Source: Eopsaltria australis
Lineage: Eukaryota; Chordata; Aves; Passeriformes; Petroicidae
Length of the DNA stretch: 64,000 nucleotides
NCBI GenBank assembly: GCA_034509425.1
Contig: JAVTVJ010000040.1
Coordinates: 2,597,501-2,661,500, forward strand
Direction of reading: 5' to 3'
The translations under genes and the position numbers were made by a program. The notes under the pieces were generated by a model. It was not told where the DNA came from. It searched no databases and worked only from the letters and a program-made list of their open reading frames with translations. Shown here in pieces: positions 48,791 through 61,500 of the stretch. The number at the start of each line of letters is the position of its first letter. Within the stretch, counting starts at the first letter, position 1.

Positions 48791-51700
48791 ATTACGTCAT
48801 AGAAGCACTTGTTTCCTTTCATCATCTATCCAGGCTTTCCAGGGAGATTCACTTAGATGTAGAGGGCTGCTGTCATGCAACCCTTCCTTCTCTCAGTGCA
48901 AAGTGTCTGGTATGTTTTCAACTAGTAAACACTTTGTTACAAATCTGGTCATCATTATTATCTGTGCACTTTACTATGCAATGCAGTAAATTGTTGCAAT
49001 GCAATGCAAACTTGCAGTAAGGAAGACTTAAGAGAAATATTCTGCAAAGATAGTTTGGCAAACAAACAGGAGGTCTATGGGCTGTGGAATACCCTTCATT
49101 GATTTTTTTCTGAGTATGTTTAAACTTCCCTCAAATCAGAAGATGAAATAAATGACCTTTGATCATTTTTACTTCTTCATATCTGTAGACCTGTTATCTG
49201 ACATTATGCCTCATGAGTGAAGGAAAGCTCTGTCTTTGTTTTGTCCTATTCCAAGTAGCATGATCCCAAACAATTCCTGAGCATGATTCAGAGGTCGGCC
49301 CAGGCCAGGGACAGCTACCTACCAATAGGGAGTTTAGACTTAGCCTCTATTTTCTGGAGACCAGGAGAGTTTAATAGTGTGCACAGGGTTAGACATGCCA
49401 GTTGGCCTGAAGGCCAAAGAACAGGCTCTGCCCCATTTAATTTGTTTGTATTGATGTCACCCAAGAGTTGGTTTGACTTAGGGAGAAAGGTGTGCTTTCA
49501 AGCAGATCTGAAACCACACCTAATTGTGTAGGCTGACACCATCCCTTGAAGTCAAAAGATCCATGGGCATTAAAGCAGCAACCCTTACACATTTCTTCCT
49601 GAGACTGTTTCTGGATTCACAGCTTCCCTTCTGCTCAAACTTCCAGGCTTATGATTCCAAGTCTGGAAATCATGGCTTTGCTTACTTCCATAACTATACC
49701 AGTAAAGCCTTTTGTCTCAGATTGACACAGAAAGGAAACAGTGCCACTGCTGGAATGCTGGCTCTGTATCATGGCAGAAAGGCCCATGTCTGAACACAAG
49801 TATAGTTGAATCTAACCAACATTTATTACCAGTAAATGGAGATTTACAGTGCCACCAATCATGCCTTCCATTAAAAGCTTTGCCAATATAAATTTAATAT
49901 AAAGCCTCCAGTGGAAGAGGAAATGCAATCCTCAAGATATATTCCAAGTTCTTACCCAAGACACATGCCAAACAGCTTTGTCCAGTTGTCTAAAATCAGT
50001 TTCAACCAGGTCCATCAGTATTTCAGTTTTGTTCTGCAATGATAGTGAATATGCAACTGTAAGGAAGGGTGCCTCAAAATATCGGCAGATTTTGATCATA
50101 TGGCTGGAGCTGCTGCGAGATAGGTCCTTTCCACTAAACAAGCAGCAAGAGAAGGGCCAGCCTAACTAATCAGATATTAGGAAATATTAGGAAATATTAG
50201 GAAATATTAGGAAATATTGACCTGTGAGTTTCTCAAGGCATAACCATATGCTAAAAATGGATATCAAGGAAACATATCACCAGATGATGTCAGCTTAGAT
50301 CAGCATGTGTGGGCTAGTTGATGAACACTGCAGACAGATTTCTCTGAATCTGTCTTTTGAAAAAACATCAGGTTCTAATACATAAATACTCAAAAAGTTC
50401 ACAGGTGGGTATTAACTAAAATAACTCATATTATGACTCAAGTGAGCTGCAGTGACCTGAGCTTGAAATGGATTAAGACACTGAGAGGACCCATAAGGTG
50501 TAATAAGTTCTAATATATGAGTAATAAGTTCTAGTCTGTGCACAACCAAGGAGAGTGAAGAGCTGGTTGGGGATCACAGGATCCAGTGATTCTCATTGGC
50601 AATTGATGCTCCTAAAATATTTTAGAAGGATCAAGATAAGCATCTAAAAGGTAAGAGTTAATTATTGGTTAAGTCAAAATTATTTATCATTAATTCCACT
50701 TAATGCTCTGACAACACCTATTTTACTAAAGCTTCTTATTTAAATTTAATGTATTTGAATAAATTACTTATGTGTCTTGTAGACTTCTCTGCCTCCTTTT
50801 ATAGACAACTGTTGGGGTTTTCTGCCAGTCATTTTAGCTGATCTTGTTTTCCAAAGCATTATGCAAAGCAGCACAAGTTTTGCTTTTGCTCACTGAACTG
50901 AGGGCTATGCCTATTGGAAAGTTCAATCAGCTTAAAAGCCACTGATGGAATATACATATGAACTTACATTTAACTCAAAAGATCAAGGTCATTTTCTCCC
51001 TTCTCTCTGCTAACCTTTCTTATCAAATATTATGTATTTAACTGGGAGAGGTGCTGAGTACTAATCTGACCTATGGAAAAAACTAAAGGAAGCAGAACAA
51101 TGGGGATTTAACAATATTTAACACTATCTCAGCATGATGAGAACTCTAAGAGCACACTGCTATCCAAGGGTGTTTGATTGAGGGAGAGTATTGTCTTTTC
51201 TAAAGGAAAAATATCTGAAGTTCCTTTTGGCCACCAGATAGCAGTACTTCACTTCATACGGTTCTCAGCTCACAGCATTCCTTGCCTTGTTGAAAAATCT
51301 ATATATTGGTTTCTGGACTCTTGCTCAGATATATATTTTGCAGACTTCATGATAGACTTCAGCTGTAAAAAAAAGATGTTGGAATTAGGAATGCAGGTGA
51401 TTTATGTGTTCAGGAGAAATCAAGAATATTGAAGCTTTCCTGAATGGGGAAGGTTGGTTGTATAAATCTAATGGAGTGTTAGGCATTATAATTTCCAATG
51501 ACAAAAGTTTCAATGAAAATCTTGGGCTTAAAATACTTTCAGCATTTCTCCCTTGCTGACAGTACATTTCCTTATTTATATGAGTATTTCAGGAATATTT
51601 CAGAAAGGCATTTTTTTTTTGCCTCAGAACATAAACTTTACAGAGTTTTACTATTTCAGTAATTTATAATTTCTGCCAAATGTTTTTTAAACTTCTGCAT

Positions 51701-53599
51701 TTTTGTTTATTTTTAAATAGAGGAACGGACTTTACAATATTTTTAGCAAAAAGGAAGATACCCTCATTGTCACTGAAACTTGTTAAAATACCAGAAGTGC
51801 AATACGCTGTATAATAATAATGATAATAATGAGTCAGTTGTATCATACTGCATTAGTTCATGTCACCTTACAAAAACTGTGCATCATTCTCTTTTTTTAC
51901 AGTTACAGTTCCAGACCTCAGGTAAGATGCACAGCTAGACAGAATGGGAAAGGCCATCTGACTGTTATTCCCTCATTTTCATCTGTCCTGGTGTTGACAT
52001 TTAAGTGTCTCAGCTGCTGCTTCAACCTGGAACAGCCAGTTATGACCCCTACGGGATCATGCAACAGCTGTATCCCTTCCTTTTCTCCCAAACAAGATGG
52101 GAGAGAGAATAATGGAAACCATCTCTGTCAGCTTTACACTAGAATATTCTTTGCTTTAGCTATTGTAGAACCCTAACTGGATTCCCTTCATTTTTCTTCT
52201 CCTCTGGGGAACCAGTGTGAGGATCATGTGAGCCCTGACTTTATTGCTGTGATTCACGTGACTTCTCTCACAGGGAATTTCACTTTTCTGTAGTGTTGGG
52301 CTTATCTACTGAATGAAAAGGTGATCTTCCCTCGCCTTTGTCATTCATTTAACTATGACAACCAAAACTGTTTGCAAGGGAAAGTAATGATACAAATGTT
52401 TTCAGCTTTGTCATTCCTCTGTGATTCCCACCACAGTTCTCTTTTTTCTCTCCTTTTATCTCCATAATCATGAAAACCCATCTTCTGGCACCCAGCTTTC
52501 AGCAGACAACCAATGAATATTCAGAGACATAAGACCATCAATTTGATGGCTGTTCCCATAGTTACTCTATTGATAGACTATGTCTCTGATAGTTGAGAAC
52601 TGGACTATGACTATCATCCGAATGAGGGAAATGTTGCTTCAAAAGTGCTTCAGACTTAGCATAGCTCTCAAAAGCCCTTTTGTCCTGGTATAGAATAAGG
52701 ATAGATGTCTTGGGTGGTACAGCTTACAAAATGCCTTTATTTCTGGAAAAATAAAATAGGTATAGCTTTTTGGGCATTCTGAAGGAATTAATGTAAGACT
52801 TAGTTTAGAAGGATAAATTCTTGTCCAACACAAGTCTCAGCACCCAGTTCCCTGAAGACACATCTCTCCACATTTCCTGTGCTTTTGGATTGAGTTCTAG
52901 CAATGCCCTTGGAAACTCTTCAAAAGCAGTCCAGCCCCTGAAGATGGCCAACGAGTTATGTAGTGCTGATTTGGGTATCTTCTCACACTTTGTTCTGGGA
53001 TAAACACGAACCTATCCAATTCTGAAACCTGTTGATTAGTTTGAGCCAACAGAAAATCTTGCTGTTCTTTTAAATACGAATAATTGCATTGTGACAATAG
53101 AATCAGCACATCGGTGTCTCTATTTTGTGGTTTATAAAGTGGACACAGACTATTTTTGTTCACTTTTCCATACACTGAGCCATCTGAAAAGTTGTGCCTG
53201 GGCCTCACCAAATCAATCTTCAGTCACTTAAGTGGGGAGATACAATTTAATACAGCATTTACTGTGCCAGAAGGTAGAACCTCACCTACACAGAGGCTAC
53301 AGCTGGAAGAACTTTGTGTTCCACTTGTTACACAGGTTTCTTTAAAGAATAATGGAAATAATAAAATATTTAGATCCAAAGAGTGCTTGAAATTGCAACC
53401 TGTGGTCTGAAGCCTGAGCACTAATGTTGAGGCAGGTCTGAACAAGATGGTATCTTAACTCCTCAGCTGTTCATCCACTGCTCCCGCCATTTAGAAATAT
53501 TTACAGCCACCTTTACCTTTCCTTCTCTCACTCGCTATTTAATTTTTTTTTTTAATGGAAAAAGCCTGGTGTTTTTATAAACATAAGCGTTTGTCTGGA
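48791..53599. other. Intergenic between MTRES1 and CD24, part 2
   Basis: No gene is recognised. A 10-bp minisatellite lies at 50173-50219. The rest is AT-rich unique-looking sequence. Confidence 0.4.
50173..50219 (+). repeat. 10-bp minisatellite, GAAATATTAG unit
   Basis: About 4.6 near-perfect tandem units of GAAATATTAG. Confidence 0.95.
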
Positions 53600-53920
53600 G
53601 TAACTGCAGCTCAGGCGCCACAGCCCTGTGCCGATCCCTCCACACCAGAACACGACGCCGGCATTAGAGAGGGGCCAGCGACTGTAGAAGAACCCAAGGG
53701 GGCAGGCAGAGCTCCCGGCTCTGTCGGAGAGGGGCCGGCAGGTCCCGAGCGCGCCCCGGTCCCGCGGGCCAGCCCGGGCAGGGGGAGCGGAGCCCGCAGC
53801 AGCGCGGGACGAGGGGCGGCAGCGCCTTGCGGGGCCCCGGCGGGCTCGGAGGGCGGGAGCAGAGGTGTGGGGCGGAGGAGGGGGAAGGCGGCGGCGGGGC
53901 GTCACGGGAGCCCGCGCTGC

Positions 53921-53927
53921 TATAAAG
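53921..53927 (+). promoter_or_regulatory. CD24: CD24 TATA box
   Basis: TATAAAG in a GC-rich setting, 94 nt upstream of the start codon. A start of transcription near 53950 would give a 5' UTR of about 65 nt. Confidence 0.65.
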
Positions 53928-54014
53928 GGGCCGGGCGCGGCACAGCGGCGTATCCCTCTCGCCCGCAGCCACAGCGGCAGGAGCAGCGCCAGCATCGCGA
54001 CGGGACAACATCAG

Positions 54015-54089
54015 ATGGGCATGGGGACGGCGCTGGCGGCGCGGCTCGGCCTGGGGCTCCTGCTCCTTGCCCTCCTCCTTCCCACGCAG
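54015..54089 (+). CDS. CD24: CD24 coding exon 1 (signal peptide)
   Basis: It encodes 25 residues and ends in CCCACGCAG before donor GTGAGC. Two in-frame ATGs lie at 54015 and 54021. The second has G at both -3 and +4 and aligns with the mammalian start, so the precursor may be 84 residues. Confidence 0.9.
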
Positions 54090-56820
54090 GTGAGCCCCGG
54101 AGCAGCTCGGCGCTTGCCCTGCGCCCGCCCCAGGGCGAGACGGGGGAGCCGAGACCCTGCCGGCGCTCCCCGCCGCGGCGGCCGCCCCGGGAGCGGCGGA
54201 GGGGCGGGTTTGTCCCGAGAGGAGCTCCGGCTCGTGTGCGCCATCCCGGAGCCCCCCGGGCGGCCGTGGGTGGCGGCGGCTCCCCCGCCCCGGGGCGGCG
54301 GCGGAGGGCGAGAGGAACGAGCCCGGGCAGCCCCGGCTGCGGACAGGGCGGGGACGGGATGGGATGGGCGCGGACGGGCGGCGGGCGAGCCCGGAGCCCA
54401 GGGATGGCGGTGGCTGTGCCGTGGATTATCCCGGTCAAGTCAAAAGAGATGAAGTTGGAGTTCTCCGCCTTTTTTCCCCGTGGGATCCTCGAGGGAAAGC
54501 TGCGGAGCCACGGTGTGAGCGGCAGCTGAGCGTTCATTCCCAGCTGATTAGAGGGAGAGCGATCCCTCCAAAGCCGAGAGAGCTCCGGGAAGGCATGAGT
54601 GTTGCAGCGGGACCCGGGTCTGACCCTCCTCCCACCGAAGCTGCGGGGCTTTGGGTCCGGTCCTGGGCTCGGTTCCCAGCAGGAGCGGCAGGTTTAGGGG
54701 CTGGAAGCAAAGGCGCCAGCCTCTGGCTGCTGCGCTGGCCGAGCCTGCTCTTGGCGCAAAGGGAGTGGATGCAGGAGCGAGCCGCTTCTCTTTTAAGCAT
54801 CCAAGCCGAGCGGAGCCCCAGGTTCCGTGTAGCTGTGTTGTTCCTAGAGACCACCTTTTCAAAAGGATGAACAACACCGTAATAGAAAAATAAACAGCAA
54901 CGGCATTGCGGGATAATGTTCCCTCCTCCTCTCCTCTTTGTTTGCAAGGAAGGGCATTATCCCTTCTCCATTGTGCTTAGTGGAGTCCTGCCCTTGGCAG
55001 TGATGAGAGCAGGATCAGACCCTTTGCGTTACCGGTGTTTATCACATTCATGTTGAGAACACCTCTAAGGTCCCATCTACTGTGACGCTGTGGAACTTGG
55101 ATATAAACCCATTCGCTTACAAAAAAAAAAAATATATATTGAGAAACTAGTTTTTTGTTTAAAACCATGAAAACTTTAAAAATACGTAACCAAGAGTGGA
55201 ATGATGGTGGAGTCTTTGTATGAAGACTGAAAAAAATTCCAGGGCAGGTTGGGACTCGCCTTGTAGGTTATTACCTCAGCAATTCATTATTGATCACTTT
55301 CAGACCGGTTTCAACAGAACCTTCAACACAGCGATTTTTATTCTGCAGTCCGCAATTGCTTCCAGCATGGTGCTGGGTGCCAAAAATGTTAATTACCAGA
55401 AGCTTTACACCATCCTTACGTTTTTCTATTGTATGCTTTTTAAAGTCAGAAATACCAAGAGAAAGTGCTTATGCAATTTTTTAATTAATTTAACATAGAC
55501 TTCATAGCTTCAGTATTGAGGGATTTTTCTTTTCTGCTAATCTATTTTCTCAGCAGTGCTAGAAACATGAGAAAATAAGAATACCTTTTGTGGGCATAAT
55601 TACTTATTGAACTAACTAATGTCTTTAAAAAAAGAAGTTCTTACTTGAATTAACTTTAAGAGCTTACCAGAATGCTCTGGTAGAATACAAGTTTGCTGCC
55701 ATGGAGTTGAAGCCAAGCTTTCTGTATTATGCTCATTTTTGGGGATGAGATAATGCGATTCTTGCTCTTGTTTTTCATCCTTGTGTTTCACATGCTTTTT
55801 TTTCAGTGGAATAAAAGTACTTTAGGCTATCTTTGAAAGATTTCCTGTGCATATGTGGAAAATAACTTGATGTTGAAGTTGCACAGAGTGCAAGTTTTTG
55901 CTCTGTCCCTAAAATGCAGTTATGAGGGGAAAAGGGTATTTTTCTATTTTGCTTTCTGTCAGCGTTTTTAAAATTTGCTAATATATTGTCTTTTCACTGC
56001 ACTTTATTTTGTGTATGTTCTAGAATGCTGATAGGTTGTGATTTAATCAGTATGGCTCCATTGTTCTAACTTCTGCAGTTTAGTGCTACCACAGCAAGAT
56101 AAGAGAGGCTGAAATATTAAATCCACTCACAAAAACCCAACCGTTGCTTCAAAGGAAGCTGCAAGCCAGCCCCAGAAACAGTATCAATAGATTCTTGACC
56201 ATTGTTTCCTCATATTTTTGTTTGTGGCTTAGTCTGCAAATGCAGACTGCAATTCATGCAGTTGTTTGAAAGTCTTTCTTATCCTAAGATTTGCCTTTAC
56301 ATAGCTCTGTGTTTGCACTTTTTTTTTTTTTTTTTTTTTTTGTGAGATTTTTTGAAACCTATATGTCTTCTAATTTAGGATTACCATGAAGTAATAGTTA
56401 TGTAAAAACATTTAGAAAAATATTAGATTTAGATCTTTAATAAATCCCACACATGCAATTGCAAATGTCTTTGTCCTTAACTGCACAATGAAAGGCGTGA
56501 GCATTTGTATAGATCATCTGAGTGCTGTGACTGAGTGGGGCTGCACGGTGTTCATTGCTACAAATGTGCATTCTGATTTTGAAAAAAAGACAATATAACC
56601 CTTTTTGTTACTTCCCTTCCTCTCCACATTCTAGATCTACTGTGGTCTCAATGGAACAAGTCCAACACCTTCAAACAATTCTTCAGCAAGTTCTACTTCC
56701 CTGTCAGCTGTCACGAATTCAGTGAACAATACCACCACTCACGGACATGGAAATTCTCTTCACTCATCCACAAGTCTTTTTTTCATTCTCTCAGTTTCTC
56801 TTCTGTATTTTTGCTGTTAA
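54015..56820 (+). CDS. CD24: CD24, GPI-anchored mucin-like sialoglycoprotein (spliced model, 86 aa)
   Basis: CD24 is a small, heavily glycosylated GPI-anchored surface protein, in mammals a ligand of P-selectin and Siglec-10. The model joins 54015-54089 and 56635-56820 and gives an 86-residue precursor (human 80). The hydrophobic signal peptide ARLGLGLLLLALLLPTQ spans the exon junction, with cleavage likely near residue 28. The mature part, about 29-64, is rich in Ser, Thr and Asn, with sequons at N31, N39, N40, N56 and N57. The C-terminal hydrophobic tail (about 73-86, LFFILSVSLLYFCC) fits GPI attachment near G64/N65. The signal peptide is strongly conserved with mammals while the mature stretch is not, as is usual for CD24. 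Gene order with MTRES1 supports the call. Confidence 0.93.
54090..56634 (+). other. CD24: CD24 intron 1
   Basis: A 2.5-kb phase-0 intron, GTGAGC to TCCACATTCTAG. The first 0.5 kb is CpG island. A T tract of about 23 lies at 56319-56341. Confidence 0.85.
56635..56820 (+). CDS. CD24: CD24 coding exon 2 (mucin stalk and GPI signal)
   Basis: It starts with ATC TAC TGT (IYC), continues the signal peptide, then encodes the Ser/Thr/Asn-rich stalk and the GPI-anchor signal. Stop TAA at 56818-56820. Confidence 0.92.
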   Translation: MYCGLNGTSPTPSNNSSASSTSLSAVTNSVNNTTTHGHGNSLHSSTSLFFILSVSLLYFCC

Positions 56821-58595
56821 GAGACTCTGGCATGGAAATGGCTACCACTCCCCATCCCGTTTCCTGAACCACCTGAGATGGCTAGATCTCCAACCCAGCA
56901 TGAGAAGAAATCAACCCAAACTCCACATCAAACCAGCTTGGTTCCACTCCATACTCAAATTAGTACCAGTCTGACCTAGAGAAGCACTCAGTATTCTGAC
57001 TTTCAAAGCTGACCAGTGTGAAAAGACCAGCTTCAGCAAGGAGGTAAAATTATGAGCTCTTTCACCAAGTGAGTTGGAATCTGAAAAACAAGATGGAAGC
57101 AAAAAGAGACAGTACTGACAAACCCAATTTAAAGCTGAGAAGAAATACAGTATCTTATAATAAGGATGGATAATAACACTCCATGAAGAAGAAAGGCTAG
57201 AGAGTTTATCTGCCATTTAGAATAAGGACTTCAAGAGTTTTTATTTTTTGTTTAAGTTCAAAAACATCAACAGGCTTATAGAACCCCTAGAAAACACAGG
57301 AAAGCTCAAATAATTCTGTTTCTTGCACAGCCTGCATGGTTATAACTTATGGGTATTAGGATGTTTGAAAAAGAAACAACATCAGTGAAAAGGGTTTCTT
57401 CTAGATTTCATTTGTATGAAATTGTTACAAGGGTAAAATAGAATAACAAATTTTTTGTAAGAATCCTCTTATTTAACCCCTGCTTCCTAACCAAATGGTT
57501 AGCCAGGCAGGGCTAGTTTTGAAATAGCTTAAATCCCACCAGTTTTCATAAGAGTGGAATTATTTATGGTGGGAATTTGAATTTGACATTTTATTTAAAT
57601 TGTTTGTATTAAACATTAAACCATATGTGCCAGAGAAGGAGGTGTGGAAACATTAGAAAAAGTACCAGGAGCTTTTTGTAAATGAAATTCAGAAAAGAAC
57701 AAACAAGAAAGTCAGTGGATGTATGTCTCCTCTTTCCTTTATTTCTCCTCCCAAGTTCTACAAGAATTGTAAGTTTTTTGCTCCTGGAACTTTCCTTAAT
57801 TATGAAGGATTTATGAAATCTTATGAGTAATGTTATAGTGCTGCTTTTTTTTTTTTTTTTTCTTTTTTTTTTTTTTTTTCTTTTGGCACAAGGTGAATAA
57901 CTTACTGTTTTTTGAAGAGTTTTAATTGTGATAGTCTACTTTAAACCTGGGCTAATATTTGCGGTGGGGAGAAGAAATGGGGAGAGGAGAGCAAACCGCC
58001 AAAAAAAAAGAAATTAAATGAACAGATGTTTGGAATATGAAGACTGGAGTCTTAATTTAATCACTGAATTAAAAAGTTACCTTTGTAAATACTACTTTTT
58101 AAAAATTTTTTTCTGAATCAAAATTGCTACACTTGCACAGATTGTTTCTGTATCATCGAACACTTTAGAAAATAGTATCTGGTACTTGATCAAAACAAGC
58201 TTTGTTGAGGAGGTTCAACTACCTTGATGATGATACCTTGTCAGAAAAAATTAATTATGTTGATATGATCACATGTGAGTGTACATGATCATACAACTGT
58301 CTGTAGATATTTATCTCAGTATAAGATCATGTCAAACATGAGTGGCTCTCTAATTTTTTTTAATACACATCTGTCTTTCAGTTACATTACCACCAATTCA
58401 CAGTATCATATATTAGTAGCAAGCTAACACAAATTCATGTCAGTGAGCGTACATGGACATTTCCTTATGCTTATCATTTGTATCCAGTAAAATGTTAATG
58501 ATTGTATTTTGTGTTTGTGTAATAATGCTTTGATTTATTAGCTACTGATTTTCATTGAAAAAACCTGTAAATAAAGCAGTGGACAGGCAATGCAT
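56821..58595 (+). other. CD24: CD24 3' UTR
   Basis: About 1.77 kb of AT-rich sequence ending at AATAAA 58570-58575, comparable to the long mammalian CD24 3' UTR. It holds a pair of long T runs (about 57845-57880), several ATTTA words, and TGTAAATA elements at about 58085 and 58566. Confidence 0.7.
58566..58575 (+). terminator. CD24: CD24 polyadenylation signal overlapping a Pumilio-type element
   Basis: TGTAAATA (58566-58573) overlaps AATAAA (58570-58575). The downstream GT-rich element is weak. Confidence 0.6.
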
Positions 58596-61500
58596 TCTAG
58601 ATGCACTTCCAGACACTTCTACAAAAACTTGTACCTTGCCTGCGTTAAGTGAATGAACTGTTAAGCAAGATGGTATATGTGATTAAAAACCTCAAGGTCT
58701 AGAAATGCTGAAGTGTAATTAGTTTTATTTCTCTGGAAGGTTTTGTGCCACTGGGAGTCTGGATTTCACTTTGAAACCAGGGAGTGATATTTGATTAGCA
58801 TCTCTAGTAACTGTAGTAAGTTTTCCATACTTGTTACAGCCTCTTCCCTTTCAACATCTGACTGTGTTTTCATGTTAGACAAACAGTGCTTAGGCAGAGT
58901 TTTCATTTATTTCTTTTGGTGGCAATGAGTAATTTTCCTTAGGGTGGCTAAAGCTGTTTCTCAGCTTCTGGTTATCAAGCAATGTGAATTAACTGCTTAA
59001 TGTTTCTGACTACCACAGCCTACACTAACACAATAGTAACATCCCAATATTATGAGTTGAACCATGCTTGATGAAGGACAGAGACTGGAAGAGGTAGGAA
59101 TTTATGCAAAATTTTGCTGAAAAGCAAAAATTAACCAGATGAGCATTTGGTAACAAATACTTGCAATTTGTGACATTCCAAAACTGTGTCTGTGCTGTTT
59201 TTCAGGTATGTTCCTTTCTAATACCCCTTAAAGGCCCAAGGATATTCTGTGTGATTTTCTTTGCTCCCCACATGTGGAAAAACACATTTACAAGTGCCTA
59301 AGCACTTAAGCATGCTGTGCATGGGTCTGCATTTGTCAGGGGGAAAGAGGCCCCTGGAGAGGCCTCCCAAGGCTCTGGAGGGAATGTGGCGTGGCAGGCC
59401 TTTCCTTCTGTTCCTTTGCTTTTCCAGTAGGCTGCACAAACCCAAGGAGCAGGATAAGTTTATCAAAGCTCACTGTTTAACTAAATCTTGGAACGTGCAG
59501 GGAGTGTCAAAGCACATTGTTCCTTTGTTTAGCTTTTCTCCAAATTCTCCAGGAGAAAAGCAGGAAGATAAACCAACCAACCAGGCTGTGTACCTTTTTT
59601 AAAAAACAAAACTAAAAATAACCTCTCTCCAAAGACAGGCAGACAAGGAGAAAGTCTGCAACAATGCGTCTTAATTCTGTGATATGTCAGTACTATCAAA
59701 GAAGTAAAGGGATGTGTTTGAACTTTTTGCAAAATATTAATACAAAATGGAATGCTTGGCTTAATTGGTGCCATGCTTTTTCTCAAATTTAAATTTTTTT
59801 TTTTTTTTTTTGAGAAATAGAGCCAGCTCTTTAATAGCATCTCAACTAATTAAATTCTCTTGAGTTTTAGAGTTTTCAGCAGACCAGATGAGAGATTTAG
59901 AAAAATGATCTGGTAACCTTTGTTCTGTTCCATTCCATCACAGGACAATGGAATCAGTGATGAAGAAATCCACCCAGGGAAAGAGGATGTGATGGATGGA
60001 TGTATTTAACAAAGCAGGGAAGGCGGGAGGGGAGGGAGGAGAATGGAGCCTACGCACTTCACAACCATTTAATTTTTTTAAATGACACCTACAATCACTA
60101 GAGCCAGCTCTTACGTATGCCTCTCACTCTCACTGATCTGTCCAGCTGAAGTGTGTCTGGATAATGTATATTGCAATGCCTCTGAAACAATACTGCTCTG
60201 TTTGATGTGTGGCACTGCTTTCGTTGTAAACATACACTAGCCACACATGTCCTGAATAAAGTATGGTGTTGTTATTTGAATGAAAATACCTAAAATGAGC
60301 GCTTACACTTTGTGTGCAGTTTACTGTTCCTTCCTTCTCAACGTCATACTCTGAATAGCCCTTAAATTTTTCCAAATTGCAGTTTTCAGCTAGTTTAGAA
60401 ATCCACAGGGACTGTGAATGAACAACTTCCATTCAGCAAAAATCTCTACAAGGTGAAATATTTTGGGCCAGATCCAAGACCACTGCTAGTGGCCTCCTTG
60501 TTCTCAGCAAGGCTCAGCCCTGTCCCCTGAGCCTTTCTCCACACAGGAGCAGTGTACAGGCAATGCTGTGTTGTACCAAGAGCAGTCCCCCTTTGTCCAC
60601 GTGGGGACAGGACATCGTTAATGTCTCAATAAATGAACTCAGGGTTATTTTGACAAGCCATTCCCAACTCTAAGCCGAATCCATCAAATTAGGGTTTGCC
60701 TGTACAGTGCAAAAGCTCTCAAGCTGGCTGGAGACAGTGGCCTGCTCTCTAATGTTATTAGTACATTGTTAAATATGGAGCAATTTCTCCCGAGAGTCGT
60801 TCTTATGCAGCCTGTAACAGGCCGCTGGAAGGGCCCATGGGAACAAACACTTGCTGGGCTGGGCTCTTTGTCACGCATCTTTCCAAGTCAGCATTTCCCT
60901 GGGCTCGGGTTACACCAGGCTCTGCAGCGAGCTCACAATGACACCTTGTATCTCAAAGTGAGGATGGATGTGAATGTGCTTGTATTAGAGGCAGTTCAGA
61001 GTGATTTGCATTTTGTGTGCATTCAGGCATATAGGGATTTGATTTCCCATACATGACTGAAATTATTTAGGTAGCAGACTTTATCATCCAGCATCTTTAT
61101 TGTAATGGATACAATTGGGAGCGTTTCTTGTTTTTGCATTAAAGATAACTTTGAAACAGGAGCTGTCAGCTCTGCCTCATAGCAGCACAAAGCTCTTCAT
61201 TCTAGAACACACATTACGTTTGATTCACTGTACAGGTCTACTGAGCCCCGACAGATGAAGGGGCTGGTTATTTTAAATCCATCAGTTTATCTACAGCTGC
61301 TTGAAGAGCAGCACTAGGCTTTCTGCAATACGTGCTTTGAGATGTGGTCTTTTCATCATTAAGTAGTAGCCTCAGGAAAGATACTTGATCCTTACTTTGG
61401 TTATCAGCCCTCAGTTTTCCAAGTGAAACCCTCAGCATCCTGCTCATGAATGCATAATTGCTCTGGTTTAGTCTTCATCAAAATGTCCAGAATGAATGAC

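Larger units (their letters stand above)
53600..54600 (+). promoter_or_regulatory. CD24: CD24 promoter CpG island
   Basis: CpG-rich block around the first CD24 exon. It contains a TATA box and covers the 5' UTR, exon 1 and the start of intron 1. Long open frames on both strands here are GC-driven shadows. Confidence 0.8.

Noticed and set aside
53555..54529. 324-residue plus-strand frame over the CD24 promoter
   Set aside because: It overlaps the TATA box, 5' UTR, exon 1 and intron of CD24 in another frame and has GC-driven composition.
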